Assembly: GCA_913045135.1 (NCBI GenBank)
Contig: CAJWQD010000016.1
Location: 1-47,050, forward strand
Direction: 5' to 3'
Length of the DNA: 47,050 nt
From: an uncultured Flammeovirgaceae bacterium
GTDB taxonomy: Bacteria > Bacteroidota > Bacteroidia > Cytophagales > Cyclobacteriaceae
Each line of letters starts with the position of its first letter. Position 1 is the first letter of the stretch. The position numbers and the translations under genes are program-made. Positions 25,997-35,383 of this stretch are shown one piece after another. The notes under the pieces are model-generated. The model ran no database searches. It was not told the origin of the DNA and worked only from the letters and a program-made list of their open reading frames with translations.

Positions 25997-26836
25997 TCAG
26001 TAAGATAATTTTGCCAAATAATTAATATTATAACCAATACTGTCAAAGGCATTATTTGCATATTCCTCTTGCTCCAAGAAAATATATTTGACTCCTGATA
26101 AATCAGCATTTCGAAGACTCTCAGAAATATTTAAGTCTCCCTTACCCAATTCAGTACTGACCCCTTTTAAAAGACTCATATCCTTAAGATGCCATAAAGG
26201 AAATCTACCTGGATATTTTTTAAAATAATCAATGGGATTCTTTCCTCCCATTACTACCCAACCTAAATCTATTTCCATATATACTAAACTGGGATCTGTA
26301 TTTTCAAGAAGGACATCATATAGCACTTGCCCCTCATCCGTCTCAAACTCATAACCATGGTTATGATAACCAAACTTCAAACCTAGTTTCTTGCAATCCT
26401 CCCCTGCCTTATTAAAAGCGTCAGCAACTCTAAGATAATTATCAATATATTGGCCTTTAGTCGGCAAAGAGGAACATATGACATATTCTTGATCAGCTTG
26501 AGCTGCCTGATCCATTGTATTTAACCAGTTCGAATCTAAAAGAACATGCCCACTTTTTAAAGCAAGACCCAATACTTTACATGTATCACGCATTTCTATC
26601 GGAGTCAGTCCATAATACAAGCCCCTATCGCTCATAGCACTTTCCAAATACTTAATCCCTAATTCAGCAACTTTTGAGAGCGTCTCTTTTGGATCTTCTA
26701 GCATCGCATGTCTAAAGGTATAAAGTTGCACCCCTAAATCTTCATGTACACCTCTGAATCGAATGAATGAAGGCAAAGTCATACTTCCAATAGCAATAGC
26801 AAATGATTTATTAATAAAATTCCTGCGTGACGTCAT
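25997..26836 (-). CDS. Exported sugar phosphate isomerase/epimerase-like TIM-barrel protein
   Basis: The 279-residue protein opens with a twin-arginine-type signal (SRRNFINKSFAIAIGSM), as is common for this family in Bacteroidota, so it is probably folded in the cytoplasm and exported by Tat. The AP-endonuclease-2/xylose-isomerase-like barrel shows candidate metal ligands in KFGYHNHGYEFE, YMEIDLGWVVMGG, PLWHLKDMS and YIFLEQEEY, and begins with LGVQLYTFRHAM. Relatives isomerise or epimerise sugars or keto-inositols, or act in DNA repair; the export signal excludes repair. Substrate unknown. It stands alone, with about 150 bases to the divergent reductase gene. Confidence 0.88.
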   Translation of the reverse strand: MTSRRNFINKSFAIAIGSMTLPSFIRFRGVHEDLGVQLYTFRHAMLEDPKETLSKVAELGIKYLESAMSDRGLYYGLTPIEMRDTCKVLGLALKSGHVLLDSNWLNTMDQAAQADQEYVICSSLPTKGQYIDNYLRVADAFNKAGEDCKKLGLKFGYHNHGYEFETDEGQVLYDVLLENTDPSLVYMEIDLGWVVMGGKNPIDYFKKYPGRFPLWHLKDMSLLKGVSTELGKGDLNISESLRNADLSGVKYIFLEQEEYANNAFDSIGYNINYLAKLSY

Positions 26837-26989
26837 CTTTTTACGATATTAAATACCAATATTACGTAGTTAAATTAATAAATTAATAGCATACCATTCT
26901 TATTTTTGTTTTTTAATTTAGATTGATGAGAGATAATTGATTGAATTCAACCATATATTCAAAATACAATATCTAACCTCCGTAACAAT

Positions 26990-27898
26990 ATGTCCCTAAA
27001 TAACTTAAAACTTACAACTGATTTCTCAGTATCGCGCATCATTCACGGTCTAATGAGGCTTAAAGATTGGGATTTAAGCAAAAAAAAATTAATAGCTTTT
27101 TTGGAAAAATTAATGGAAATAGGCGTTACCAGTTTTGATCATGCTGATATCTACGGAGATTACAGCTGCGAAAAAATCTTCGGTGATGCCCTTCGCCTAC
27201 AACCTTCCCTAAGAAAGAATATGCAGATCATTACAAAATGTGGTATAAAGCTTTGCTCCGATAAATATCCGAGAAGAAAGTTAAAAATCTATGATTATAG
27301 CTATGAACACATCCTAAAATCAGTGGAGCGATCACTAAAAAATTTAGGTATTGATACCATCGATTTACTTCTTTTACATCGACCGGCTCCCTTCTTTAAC
27401 CCAGAAGAAGTTACCAGAGCTTTCGATAATTTGTATCAAGCGGGAAAGGCACGTTATTTTGGTGTATCTAATTTCACCCCAGGACAGTTTGAATCGCTAC
27501 AAAAATATTGGCATCAAGATCTACTGACAAATCAAATCGAAATTTCTCCGGGTTACCTCGAACATTTTAAAAATGGTAATTTAGATTTTTGTTTGAAAAA
27601 ACGAATAAAACCCATGTCATGGTCTCCCTTATCTGGTGGTGAGCTTTTTCACCCAACGACTGCAAAAGGCATGAGAATTCTAAAGGTTATTGAAAATATA
27701 ACTCAAGAAATTGGTGCAAAAAATATAGATCAAGTGATCTACGCCTGGCTCTTGAAACACCCGAGTCAAATCATGCCAATCGTAGGCAGTGGGAAAATTG
27801 AGCGCGTTCAAGCAGCCCTTGATGGACTTGACCTTGAATTATCTATGGAACAATGGTATGAAATCTACAATGCATCTACAGGGGTTGAGTTACCTTAG
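26990..27898 (+). CDS. Aldo/keto reductase (YdhF-like)
   Basis: The 302-residue single-domain NAD(P)H-dependent reductase has the catalytic tetrad Asp50, Tyr55 (SFDHADIYGDYSCEKIFG), Lys83 (IITKCGIK) and His130 (LLLLHRPAP). YFGVSNFTPGQFESLQ and the C-terminal IMPIVGSGKIERVQAAL, which contacts the cofactor phosphate, match the subfamily containing E. coli YdhF. It is the second reductase of this fold in the window but lacks the Rid extension of the one at 22246. The physiological substrate is not known. It is transcribed alone. Confidence 0.93.
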   Translation: MSLNNLKLTTDFSVSRIIHGLMRLKDWDLSKKKLIAFLEKLMEIGVTSFDHADIYGDYSCEKIFGDALRLQPSLRKNMQIITKCGIKLCSDKYPRRKLKIYDYSYEHILKSVERSLKNLGIDTIDLLLLHRPAPFFNPEEVTRAFDNLYQAGKARYFGVSNFTPGQFESLQKYWHQDLLTNQIEISPGYLEHFKNGNLDFCLKKRIKPMSWSPLSGGELFHPTTAKGMRILKVIENITQEIGAKNIDQVIYAWLLKHPSQIMPIVGSGKIERVQAALDGLDLELSMEQWYEIYNASTGVELP

Positions 27899-27982
27899 GA
27901 AACTCTTTTTTTTTGATTTCAGAATCTTAATGTCAGTAGAAAAAAGAATATCATTATCAATTATAAATCAATAGGTAGTATT

Positions 27983-28921
27983 CTATATCAAATTTAGATC
28001 GCTCAATGATGCATTCATGTTGCGAACTGCAAGTGCACTGGCATCAAACTTGGCTTTTTCAGCCGCACCTAAAGGGTAATCAATAATTTTTTCTAATCCA
28101 TTTTTGCCTATGATTGTTGGAACACCAATACAAATATCTGTCTGCCCGTATTCTCCTTCAAGGTATACACAAGAGGGGAATAATTTTTTCTGATCACGTA
28201 ATATACTCTCTACTAAAAATGCTCCAGCAGCACCAGGTGCGTACCATGCGGAAGTTCCTATTAATTTGGTCAAAGTAGCTCCCCCTATCATGGTTTCCTC
28301 GACTACTTTTTTCTGCTCATCCTCTGTTAAAAAATTTGTGACTGGCGTACTGTTGTAGGTCGCATGCTTTATTAAAGGAATCATTGTAGCGTCCCCATGA
28401 CCTCCAATGACCACTGCTTGCAAGTCCAAGGGCGAACAACCGATGGCTTCACTCAAACGATACTTGAATCTACTGCTGTCCAATAAGCCCCCCATACCGA
28501 TGATTTGCTCTTTTGATAACCCACTAGACTTTACACTTAAATAAGTCATAGTATCCATTGGATTTGAAATAACGATGATAATTGTGTTTGGTGAGTATTT
28601 TAAAATATTCTGTGTTACCTTTTGAACGATAACAGCATTAGTACCAATTAACTCCTCACGTGTCATTCCTGGTTTTCTTGGGATGCCAGATGTGATTACG
28701 ACCACTTCAGAATCAGTTGTCGCAATATAATCGTTGGTTGATCCAATTACCTTGGTATTAAACCCATTTAAAGTAGAACATTGATTCATATCCATGGCTT
28801 TTCCTTCTGCCAGACCTTGTTTAATATCTAGTAAAACTACTTCCTCACACAATTCTTTGCGGGCAATATTTTCTGCGCAAGTAGCTCCAACAGCTCCTGC
28901 TCCAACTACGGTGACCTTCAT
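27983..28921 (-). CDS. mdh: Malate dehydrogenase
   Basis: The 312-residue enzyme interconverts malate and oxaloacetate with NAD in the TCA cycle. The N-terminal Rossmann loop GAGAVGATCAENIA and Asp32 select NAD. Substrate-specific Arg82 and Arg88 lie in GIPRKPGMTREE, where Arg82 marks malate rather than lactate dehydrogenase. Asp148 and Arg151 (LLDSSRFKYRL) and the proton relay His175 (IGGHGDATM) complete the active site. Length and motifs fit the LDH-like MDH type common in Bacteroidota. A TAACTTTG promoter element lies 28 bases upstream. It is a single-gene unit. Confidence 0.96.
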   Translation of the reverse strand: MKVTVVGAGAVGATCAENIARKELCEEVVLLDIKQGLAEGKAMDMNQCSTLNGFNTKVIGSTNDYIATTDSEVVVITSGIPRKPGMTREELIGTNAVIVQKVTQNILKYSPNTIIIVISNPMDTMTYLSVKSSGLSKEQIIGMGGLLDSSRFKYRLSEAIGCSPLDLQAVVIGGHGDATMIPLIKHATYNSTPVTNFLTEDEQKKVVEETMIGGATLTKLIGTSAWYAPGAAGAFLVESILRDQKKLFPSCVYLEGEYGQTDICIGVPTIIGKNGLEKIIDYPLGAAEKAKFDASALAVRNMNASLSDLNLI

Positions 28922-28948
28922 TAAGATTTATATGTTTAAATACGTGTT

Positions 28949-28956
28949 CAAAGTTA
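28949..28956 (-). promoter_or_regulatory. TAnnTTTG -7 element upstream of mdh
   Basis: TAACTTTG on the minus strand matches the Bacteroidota -7 consensus and would start transcription about 20 bases before the mdh ATG. A TTG 24 bases further upstream is slightly beyond the usual -33 spacing. Confidence 0.5.
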
Positions 28957-29020
28957 CATGTCATGAGATTAATAGAAAAGCAATGCTACTAATTTCACAG
29001 CTAATAAATTCTACCAAAAA

Positions 29021-30397
29021 TCAAAAAGGGTTACCAGGTTTAATACCATTTTTATCACAGCCCTTCAAATCTGTCACCTCGATTTGTACAACATTTTTAG
29101 TTGAATTTTTTAATTTGAATCGATCGTCAATACGCAGACCAACAAGCCAACATATTTCTTTTTCAGAAGCTAGTATCAAAAGGCTTTCTTTCCTAATTCG
29201 TGGGATTTTTTGATCTACCAAAAAGTCACTTACTTTTTTCTTATGAGCCATGCCCAGCGGATAAAAACAATCTCCTTTTTTCCATTTTCTTAGGATGAGT
29301 GGAAACGTCAACTTCTCATTATCTAAACATGCAATGTTTAAATTCTTATTGTTATAAAACTCATTTACAGGTGATAGTGACTTAAATGTTAATCGATAAT
29401 CACAAAAATCAATTGCATCAGATAAATTAGTAATTTCTTTATAAGCCTCCGTATCAATAATCCGATCGGTAGTCCCAATCCACAATTTATGTCTGTCTAC
29501 GTTCAATTGATATTTATTCCAGTAAAACATGCCCGAATGATTCTGAACGACAGATCTAAATATTTGTTTGAATTGTGCATATCTTAGTTGATAACTTTTA
29601 AGTAATTCAAAGAGTAACACATGGTCCAATGGATTATCCCTTACCCAAGACACTTCCAAACAGTCTTTTGGACCTGATTTAAAATATTGTGCTTTCAAGT
29701 CCACAACCTTTTGATCTAGTAACATTTCGTTTGCAATTAGACGAGTTTGTGTATCCCTGAAGGTTTGTAAGACCGAGGGGTTGATATCTTTCAAAACAGG
29801 TAATACCTTGTTACGAATGTTATTACGTACATATTTATTGCTCAGGTTAGATAAATCTTCACGCCAGGAAATACGGCTTTTTTGGGCATAATATATTATT
29901 TCCCGTTTATCAAAAATTAATAAAGGACGTACAAAAAGTCCCTGTTGCATTTTCATTCCTCTTAATCCTCGGATTCCAGTTCCTTTGGTCAAATTAAATA
30001 GAACCGTCTCCAAGTTATCATCGGCATGATGCGCCGTTAAAATGGTAGAACATTTATGCAAAGTAGCTAATTCAGAAAACCAATTATAGCGCAAAGATCG
30101 AGCAGCCATTTGGGTTGATACCTGATTTTTTTTTACGAAGTCATCAATATTTACCTTCGAAATATGAGTAATAATTCCGTTATTTCGGCCCCATTGCTCG
30201 ACAAAATCAGCATCCAAATCTGACTCCTCCCCCCGAAGACCAAAATTCATATGAGCAATAATAAAGTTAAAATGTAACTCCTTTAATAAATGAGAAAGTA
30301 CCATCGAGTCTACTCCAGCACTGACCCCTGTAAGCAGCCTATTTTGAGTATTAAATAAATGATGAGATTCAATATGTGCTTTTAATTTTGCTAACAT
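29021..30397 (-). CDS. tilS: tRNA(Ile)-lysidine synthetase
   Basis: The 458-residue enzyme attaches lysine to C34 of the tRNA-Ile(CAU) anticodon with ATP, so that it reads AUA instead of AUG. The PP-loop is SAGVDS (26-31, with Ala for the first Gly of SGGxDS). HMNFGLRGEESDLDADFV and TAHHADDNLETVLFNLTKG are hallmark N-type PPase segments. The C-terminal part has the TilS substrate-binding modules, including WKKGDCFYPLGMAHKKKVSDF and RKESLLILASEKEICWLVGLRIDDRF. Length fits the family. AUA codons are frequent in this AT-rich genome. It diverges from the LptA-like gene with only 62 bases between starts. Confidence 0.95.
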   Translation of the reverse strand: MLAKLKAHIESHHLFNTQNRLLTGVSAGVDSMVLSHLLKELHFNFIIAHMNFGLRGEESDLDADFVEQWGRNNGIITHISKVNIDDFVKKNQVSTQMAARSLRYNWFSELATLHKCSTILTAHHADDNLETVLFNLTKGTGIRGLRGMKMQQGLFVRPLLIFDKREIIYYAQKSRISWREDLSNLSNKYVRNNIRNKVLPVLKDINPSVLQTFRDTQTRLIANEMLLDQKVVDLKAQYFKSGPKDCLEVSWVRDNPLDHVLLFELLKSYQLRYAQFKQIFRSVVQNHSGMFYWNKYQLNVDRHKLWIGTTDRIIDTEAYKEITNLSDAIDFCDYRLTFKSLSPVNEFYNNKNLNIACLDNEKLTFPLILRKWKKGDCFYPLGMAHKKKVSDFLVDQKIPRIRKESLLILASEKEICWLVGLRIDDRFKLKNSTKNVVQIEVTDLKGCDKNGIKPGNPF

Positions 30398-30431
30398 ATA
30401 ATTCTCTCTATTATGCTTTTAATTAATATAT

Positions 30432-30439
30432 TACTTTTG
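30432..30439 (+). promoter_or_regulatory. TAnnTTTG -7 element for the envelope/CoA gene block
   Basis: TACTTTTG lies 20 bases before the ATG at 30460 in the short gap shared with divergent tilS. It fits the Bacteroidota -7 consensus; no clear -33 TTTG accompanies it. Confidence 0.5.
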
Positions 30440-30459
30440 TAAACAATTGTATGTATTAG

Positions 30460-32091
30460 ATGCAAAAATACCTTATATTTTTTACGTTTCTCCTATTCTC
30501 TTTGACTTCTACAGCTCAAAAGAAGCTTAAGTATACAGCCAAAGGTAAACAAGAAGTTGTACGAAAAAAGGGCCAATCGACAAGATATCTAATTGACAGC
30601 GTGGTCTTCGTCCAAAAAGAGACTACTGTGTACTGCGACAGTGCTATTTACATAAGAGCCAGGAATCAATTGAAAGCTTACGATAATGTAAAAATCACAA
30701 ATGATTCAACCGTAATCAGATCTGATCGCCTCCTATATCTCGGAGACGATCGAACAGCACAACTTCGTGAAGATGTTGTTTATAAACGAGGATTTCAGGA
30801 ACTCTACACCGACCATTTAGATTACAATTTGGACTCAGAGATAGCTTATTATTTTAACGGAGGACAACTGATTGATACCACAAATATACTTTCAAGCACA
30901 TTGGGCTATTTTTATGCAAAGGAAAATATCGCACGATTTTATCAGTCAGTAGTATTAACATCTCCTGAGTTTATTTTAAAAACTGATACACTTAGATACA
31001 ACACATTATCCAAAATTGCCTACAGCTTTGGTCCTACAGAGATCATAAACAAAGAGGGTACAATCATTTATGCCAATGGAGGGGAATTCCAAACCGAAAT
31101 CAATCAAACAGAAATATCATCAGGAAATATTGAAACCTCCGAATATATGTTGAATGGCGAGAAATTATTTTTTGACGATTTTAGGCAATACTATTTAGGT
31201 GAGGGTAACGTAAAACTTACTTCAAAAGAAAATAACCTAATTCTTCTCGGTGACGAGGGTTATCATGATAAAGCCAACGGTTTTAGCAAAATTTATGGTA
31301 ATGCGATAATGAAAAAAATTATGCAATTAGATACCTTTTATGTAGCGGCAGATACGATGGTGGCCATAGAAAGTGAATATGACTCGGCTAAAAGAATATT
31401 GGCTTATCCAGACATTAGGATATTTAAAATGAATGTTCAAGGAATTGCTGATTCTACGGCTTATTTTTTGGCAGATTCTATTATAATGCTTTATCATAAT
31501 CCTGTTTTATGGACAGGGGAAAATCAAGTACTTTCAGATACTATTGCTATCCATCTAAGTGACAGTAGCGTAGAAAAAATGGACTTAAAAAGGAATGCAT
31601 TTCTAATTTCCAAAGATTCAGTAAGTAATTTCAATCAAATTAAAGGACGACTAATGAATATCTATTTTCGAGATGAAAACTTGAATTACATTGATATTAA
31701 TGGTAATTGTGAAAGTCTTTTTCATTCAATGGATGAAACGGATACTATCTTATTAGGAATTAATAAAATGTTGACAAGTAATATGACTATTCGTTTTCTC
31801 AATAATCAGATTCGTGACTTCACTCTATATAAATCTCCAGAGGGTCGATTTTTACCTCCGCACATGATTATGGAAGCAGATAAAACGCTAGATGATTTTA
31901 ATTGGATTATAAATCGAAGACCATCACTGCAGGATATTTTTACAAAACCAGTTTATGATGAGATTTTGGTGCCGGTAAATAATAATTATTACGATTTTAA
32001 AGTTAAACCTGGTGAACTAGAAATAGAAGAAAAAAGAGAGAAACGTCAAGAAAGGAAAAAAGGTAACAGTTTACAAAAAAGCAGTAATTAA
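30460..32091 (+). CDS. OstA/LptA-like LPS transport protein
   Basis: The 543-residue exported protein (signal MQKYLIFFTFLLFSLTSTAQ) has the repetitive beta-strand pattern of the OstA/LptA jelly-roll: VYCDSAIYIRARNQLKAYDN, NVKITNDSTVIRSDRLLYLGDD and FILKTDTLRYNTLSKIAYSFGP, each a 'D...a.y......a.G.V.i...d' turn. LptA-type proteins form the periplasmic bridge carrying lipopolysaccharide to the outer membrane; Bacteroidota have this long form. The C-terminus is highly charged (EIEEKREKRQERKK). It is first in the block containing bamD, and an LptF/LptG permease is at 39959, supporting an envelope-biogenesis role. Confidence 0.88.
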   Translation: MQKYLIFFTFLLFSLTSTAQKKLKYTAKGKQEVVRKKGQSTRYLIDSVVFVQKETTVYCDSAIYIRARNQLKAYDNVKITNDSTVIRSDRLLYLGDDRTAQLREDVVYKRGFQELYTDHLDYNLDSEIAYYFNGGQLIDTTNILSSTLGYFYAKENIARFYQSVVLTSPEFILKTDTLRYNTLSKIAYSFGPTEIINKEGTIIYANGGEFQTEINQTEISSGNIETSEYMLNGEKLFFDDFRQYYLGEGNVKLTSKENNLILLGDEGYHDKANGFSKIYGNAIMKKIMQLDTFYVAADTMVAIESEYDSAKRILAYPDIRIFKMNVQGIADSTAYFLADSIIMLYHNPVLWTGENQVLSDTIAIHLSDSSVEKMDLKRNAFLISKDSVSNFNQIKGRLMNIYFRDENLNYIDINGNCESLFHSMDETDTILLGINKMLTSNMTIRFLNNQIRDFTLYKSPEGRFLPPHMIMEADKTLDDFNWIINRRPSLQDIFTKPVYDEILVPVNNNYYDFKVKPGELEIEEKREKRQERKKGNSLQKSSN

Positions 32092-32113
32092 TGGGTTTAT
32101 AATGATAGTGCGC

Positions 32114-32121
32114 TACTTTTG
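32114..32121 (+). promoter_or_regulatory. TAnnTTTG -7 element upstream of bamD
   Basis: TACTTTTG ends 17 bases before the bamD ATG, in the 47-base gap after the LptA-like gene. It may provide an internal promoter so that bamD and rpoZ are expressed independently of the upstream gene. Confidence 0.5.
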
Positions 32122-32138
32122 CCAAAATATTTTTTCAA

Positions 32139-32954
32139 ATGATCAAAAGTTATATTAAAACACATCTCATAGGCCTCTTATGCCTTTTTATGGTGAGCTG
32201 CTCAAAATACCAAAAACTACGAAAAAGTACTGATTGGCAACCAAAATACGAGGCAGCCATGAAATATTACGAAAAAAAAGATTTTGCCAGAGCCACTGCT
32301 CTTTTTGAGGATATTCTTCCCATAATCCGCGGTACCAAGGAAGCAGAGTCAGCAAATTTTTATTATGCCTATGCACACTATTACCAAGATTTATTTATTC
32401 TTAGCTCCCACTATTTTGAAACCTTTTTAGAAGTTTATTCCCGTAGTGAATTGGCAATTGAAGCCAATTACATGTATGGATATTCACTCTATATGCAGTC
32501 TCCTGAATTTAATTTGGATCAGTCACCTAGCAATCAAGCAATAAACGTGATGCAGAATTTCATCAATCAGTATCCTACCTCAAAATTTGCTGAAAATGCA
32601 GGACAGATTGTCAATGAATTAGAACTGAAATTGGAAAAGAAAGAATTTGAAAATGCAAAATTATATTATAAACTTCAAAAATATGAGGCCGCAATGGTTA
32701 CTCTAGAAAATTTTATCAAGGAATTTCCAGGTTCTACTTTTCAAGAAGAAGCATTCTTTTTAACCATTCAAACAGCACATGATTATGCATTAGCCAGTAT
32801 CATTTCACTTCAAAATGAACGCTACAAATCATGTGTAGATAAATATCAAATTTTCATCGATAAATATCCTAATAGTCACTTTTTGAAAGATGCTGAAAAG
32901 TATTATGCAAATAGTACAGATTTTTTAACTAAATTTGCACTTCAAAATAATTAA
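32139..32954 (+). CDS. bamD: Outer-membrane assembly lipoprotein BamD
   Basis: The 271-residue lipoprotein (lipobox MVSC, Cys21, followed by SKYQKLRKSTD) is built of tetratricopeptide repeats. The motifs YEAAMKYYEKKDFARATALF, YYAYAHYYQDLFILSSHYFE, YMYGYSLYMQSPEFNLDQSP and FINQYPTSKFAENA are the BamD/YfiO pattern. It anchors the BAM complex that inserts beta-barrel proteins into the outer membrane, such as the SusC receptor at the window's left edge. The distance to rpoZ is 6 bases, and the bamD-rpoZ-coaBC order is conserved in Bacteroidota. Confidence 0.95.
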   Translation: MIKSYIKTHLIGLLCLFMVSCSKYQKLRKSTDWQPKYEAAMKYYEKKDFARATALFEDILPIIRGTKEAESANFYYAYAHYYQDLFILSSHYFETFLEVYSRSELAIEANYMYGYSLYMQSPEFNLDQSPSNQAINVMQNFINQYPTSKFAENAGQIVNELELKLEKKEFENAKLYYKLQKYEAAMVTLENFIKEFPGSTFQEEAFFLTIQTAHDYALASIISLQNERYKSCVDKYQIFIDKYPNSHFLKDAEKYYANSTDFLTKFALQNN

Positions 32955-32960
32955 AAAATT

Positions 32961-33287
32961 ATGGCCACTGACGCTTCCCTCAAAACAAGAGAAAACTCTG
33001 TATTGTCAAAACCTACAGAAAATATATTTGAATCTTTGGTTATCATTGGCAAACGTGCCAGACAAATCTCAAGTATTCAGAAAGAAGAATTAAATGGTAA
33101 ACTAGCTGAGTTTGCCTCTAATGTAGATAATCTCGAAGAAATTTTTGAAAACAGAGAACAAATTGAAATTTCCAAATTCTACGAACGGATGCCCAAGCCA
33201 ACGACTACAGCAACTGAGGAGTTTCTCAACGATGAAGTAATATTTAGAAGACGTGATGAAAATGACACAGATAATCTAAATTTATAA
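32961..33287 (+). CDS. rpoZ: DNA-directed RNA polymerase omega subunit (Bacteroidota type)
   Basis: The 108-residue protein matches the Rpb6/omega family in its divergent Bacteroidota form. It has the N-terminal helix ENIFESLVIIGKRARQISS, which carries the conserved Arg/Ala pattern that grips the beta' subunit, then KEELNGKLAEFASNVDNLEEIFEN and an acidic tail. Omega helps assemble and stabilise RNA polymerase. It lies 6 bases after bamD and 13 before coaBC, its standard place in this phylum, which supports the call despite the low similarity to proteobacterial omega. Confidence 0.9.
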   Translation: MATDASLKTRENSVLSKPTENIFESLVIIGKRARQISSIQKEELNGKLAEFASNVDNLEEIFENREQIEISKFYERMPKPTTTATEEFLNDEVIFRRRDENDTDNLNL

Positions 33288-33300
33288 TCTGCCCAAGCCA

Positions 33301-34494
33301 ATGTTGGCAGGAAAAAAAATACTTTTGGCCGTCACTGGGTCCATTGCAGCCTATAAGGCAGCGCTTATTGTTCGACTTTTTGTCAAAGAAAAAGCGGAAG
33401 TACGAGTAATAATGACTGAGAATTCTAAAGAATTTGTTACCCCCACTACTCTGTCAACACTATCTAAGCACTCCGTTTACAGCTCTTTTTACAAGAATAA
33501 CTCAGAGGAGTGGCATAATCATATCGCTCTCAGTACTTGGGCAGATGTACTCATTATTGCCCCTGCCTCAGCTCAAACCCTTGCGAAAATGGCACATGGT
33601 ATATGTGATAACTTTCTTTTGTCTGTCTTTCTCTCCATAAAATGTCCCGTATATTTCGCTCCAGCAATGGATCTAGATATGTTGGCTCATCCTGCCACTC
33701 AAAAAAATATTGGTATATTGATCTCTCTGGGAAATCATCTAATTGCCTCCGAAGTAGGTGAGCTTGCCAGCGGTCTGAATGGGAAAGGGAGAATGGCAGC
33801 ACCAGAAACAATCGTTGGTATTATTTTAGAAGCCTTTAATACAGGGGTATTTAGTAATAAAAAGGTACTGATTACTTCCGGGCCTACATACGAAACTCTT
33901 GACTCAGTTAGATTTATCGGAAATCATTCCTCTGGTAAGATGGGATATGCTTTGGCCTCCTTATTTGCCAGAAAGGGCGCCGAAGTTGTATTCATCTCTG
34001 GTCCTGTAAAAAATTATCCCATACATCCGAACATCAAAGTCATAAAAGTTACCTCAGCTGATGAAATGATGGAGGTATGCAAAAATCAATATGTAGATAT
34101 TGACTTTGCTGTTTTTGCTGCTGCAGTTGCCGATTACAAGCCCAGCAAAACCTTTGATAAAAAGCATAAAAAAGATGGAACTCCTTTAAATATAATCTTG
34201 ATAGAAAATCCTGATATTGCGCGGGAAATAGGTAAATTAAAAACTGAAAAGCAATTTCACATTGGATTTGCTTTAGAAACAAATGATGGAGAAGTCTCGG
34301 CAAAGTTGAAAATAAAACGTAAAAATTTGGATCTTATTGTTTTAAATTCGTTGGAAGATCCAGGGGTCAATTTCGGTCGAGATACGAATAAAATCACTAT
34401 TTTTGACCAATTTGATAAAAAAATATCTTTTGAATTAAAACATAAAAAAGAGGTTGCTCAAGACATTGTGAAAATTATTGAAAGTTATGCTTAA
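33301..34494 (+). CDS. coaBC: Bifunctional phosphopantothenoylcysteine decarboxylase / phosphopantothenate-cysteine ligase
   Basis: The 397-residue protein catalyses two consecutive steps of coenzyme A synthesis. Residues 1-180 are the FMN-dependent decarboxylase CoaC, with catalytic His74 in HNHIALSTWAD. Residues from about 187 are the ligase CoaB (KVLITSGPTYETLDSVRFIGN, HSSGKMGYALA, AAAVADYKPSK). Two residues differ from the E. coli enzyme: the PAMN motif reads PAMD (Asp124) and the lid cysteine of the ACGD motif is Ser158 (ELASGLNGKGRM). These may be normal in Bacteroidota. The stop overlaps the porD start by 8 bases. Confidence 0.95.
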   Translation: MLAGKKILLAVTGSIAAYKAALIVRLFVKEKAEVRVIMTENSKEFVTPTTLSTLSKHSVYSSFYKNNSEEWHNHIALSTWADVLIIAPASAQTLAKMAHGICDNFLLSVFLSIKCPVYFAPAMDLDMLAHPATQKNIGILISLGNHLIASEVGELASGLNGKGRMAAPETIVGIILEAFNTGVFSNKKVLITSGPTYETLDSVRFIGNHSSGKMGYALASLFARKGAEVVFISGPVKNYPIHPNIKVIKVTSADEMMEVCKNQYVDIDFAVFAAAVADYKPSKTFDKKHKKDGTPLNIILIENPDIAREIGKLKTEKQFHIGFALETNDGEVSAKLKIKRKNLDLIVLNSLEDPGVNFGRDTNKITIFDQFDKKISFELKHKKEVAQDIVKIIESYA

Positions 34495-35383
34495 GTTACA
34501 TACTTTAATTTTTTTCTTTATCCCAACCTTACTGATAAGTCAAGAATTAAATTGTCGCGTAATCGTCAATGCTCAAGCCATTCAAAGTAGTGACCCAACT
34601 ACAATTTCCGAAATGGAGATTGCCTTTAGTGAGTTTCTAAATAATACAAAATGGACCTCTGATCAGTTTAAACTTGAAGAAAGAATAAATTGTAACATTA
34701 TTCTTACACTAAACGATCAAAGTAATCCCGCACTCGGAGAGTACCAAGCCTCCGTACAAGTACTCTCCTCAAGACCTATTTACAATACTGATTATGAAAC
34801 AATTCTATTGAATTTTGCTGATAGAGATTGGACATTTGAATATATTAGTTCACAGCCCATTATTTATAATGAAAACAGCTTTATCGACAACCTTTCCTCT
34901 CTACTATCGTATTATGCTTTAGTAATTATAGGATTAGATTATGATTCATTCGGAAAATTAAGGGGAGAGGCTTATTTCAATTTAGCCTGGCGGGTCGTCA
35001 CAAATGCGCAAAATTCTGGCTTTAACGGATGGGATCAGTTCAACAGCATCAGAAATCGATATTGGTTGGTCGAGAATCTTTTGAATGCTCAAATGAAACC
35101 TATTAGAGAGGCCAGTTATCAATATCACTTACAGGGCTTAGATCATTTTTTGGAAACACCTGAAGAAGCCAGAAAAATGATCTCCGAAAGCATCCAAAAA
35201 ATACTTAAAGTCAACCAGTCAAGACCCCGATCGATACTTACTATAAGCTTTCTCGATGCAAAAACAGATGAGCTCAGTCAAATATTTTCAAAAGGAGATC
35301 CATCGCTTCGCAAAAGAACTTATAATATGCTCGTGAATATTGATGCCACGAAGCGTTCAGATTTCGCTGAGATGATTAAATGA
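34487..35383 (+). CDS. porD: Type IX secretion system protein PorD (DUF4835 family)
   Basis: The 298-residue exported protein (signal MLKLHTLIFFFIPTLLIS, mature start at QELNCRVIVNAQAIQ) belongs to the DUF4835/PorD family. Its signature stretches are ISEMEIAFSEFLNNTKWTSDQF, EERINCNIILTLND, IIGLDYDSFGKLRGEAYFNLAWRVVTNAQNSGFNGWDQF and RNRYWLVENLLNAQMKPIREASYQYH. PorD is a periplasmic factor associated with the type IX secretion machinery, whose substrate class appears here at 5006-7567. The ATG at 34487 is preferred to a TTG nine bases upstream because it gives a proper signal peptide. Its position between coaBC and recN is conserved in the phylum. Confidence 0.9.
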   Translation: MLKLHTLIFFFIPTLLISQELNCRVIVNAQAIQSSDPTTISEMEIAFSEFLNNTKWTSDQFKLEERINCNIILTLNDQSNPALGEYQASVQVLSSRPIYNTDYETILLNFADRDWTFEYISSQPIIYNENSFIDNLSSLLSYYALVIIGLDYDSFGKLRGEAYFNLAWRVVTNAQNSGFNGWDQFNSIRNRYWLVENLLNAQMKPIREASYQYHLQGLDHFLETPEEARKMISESIQKILKVNQSRPRSILTISFLDAKTDELSQIFSKGDPSLRKRTYNMLVNIDATKRSDFAEMIK

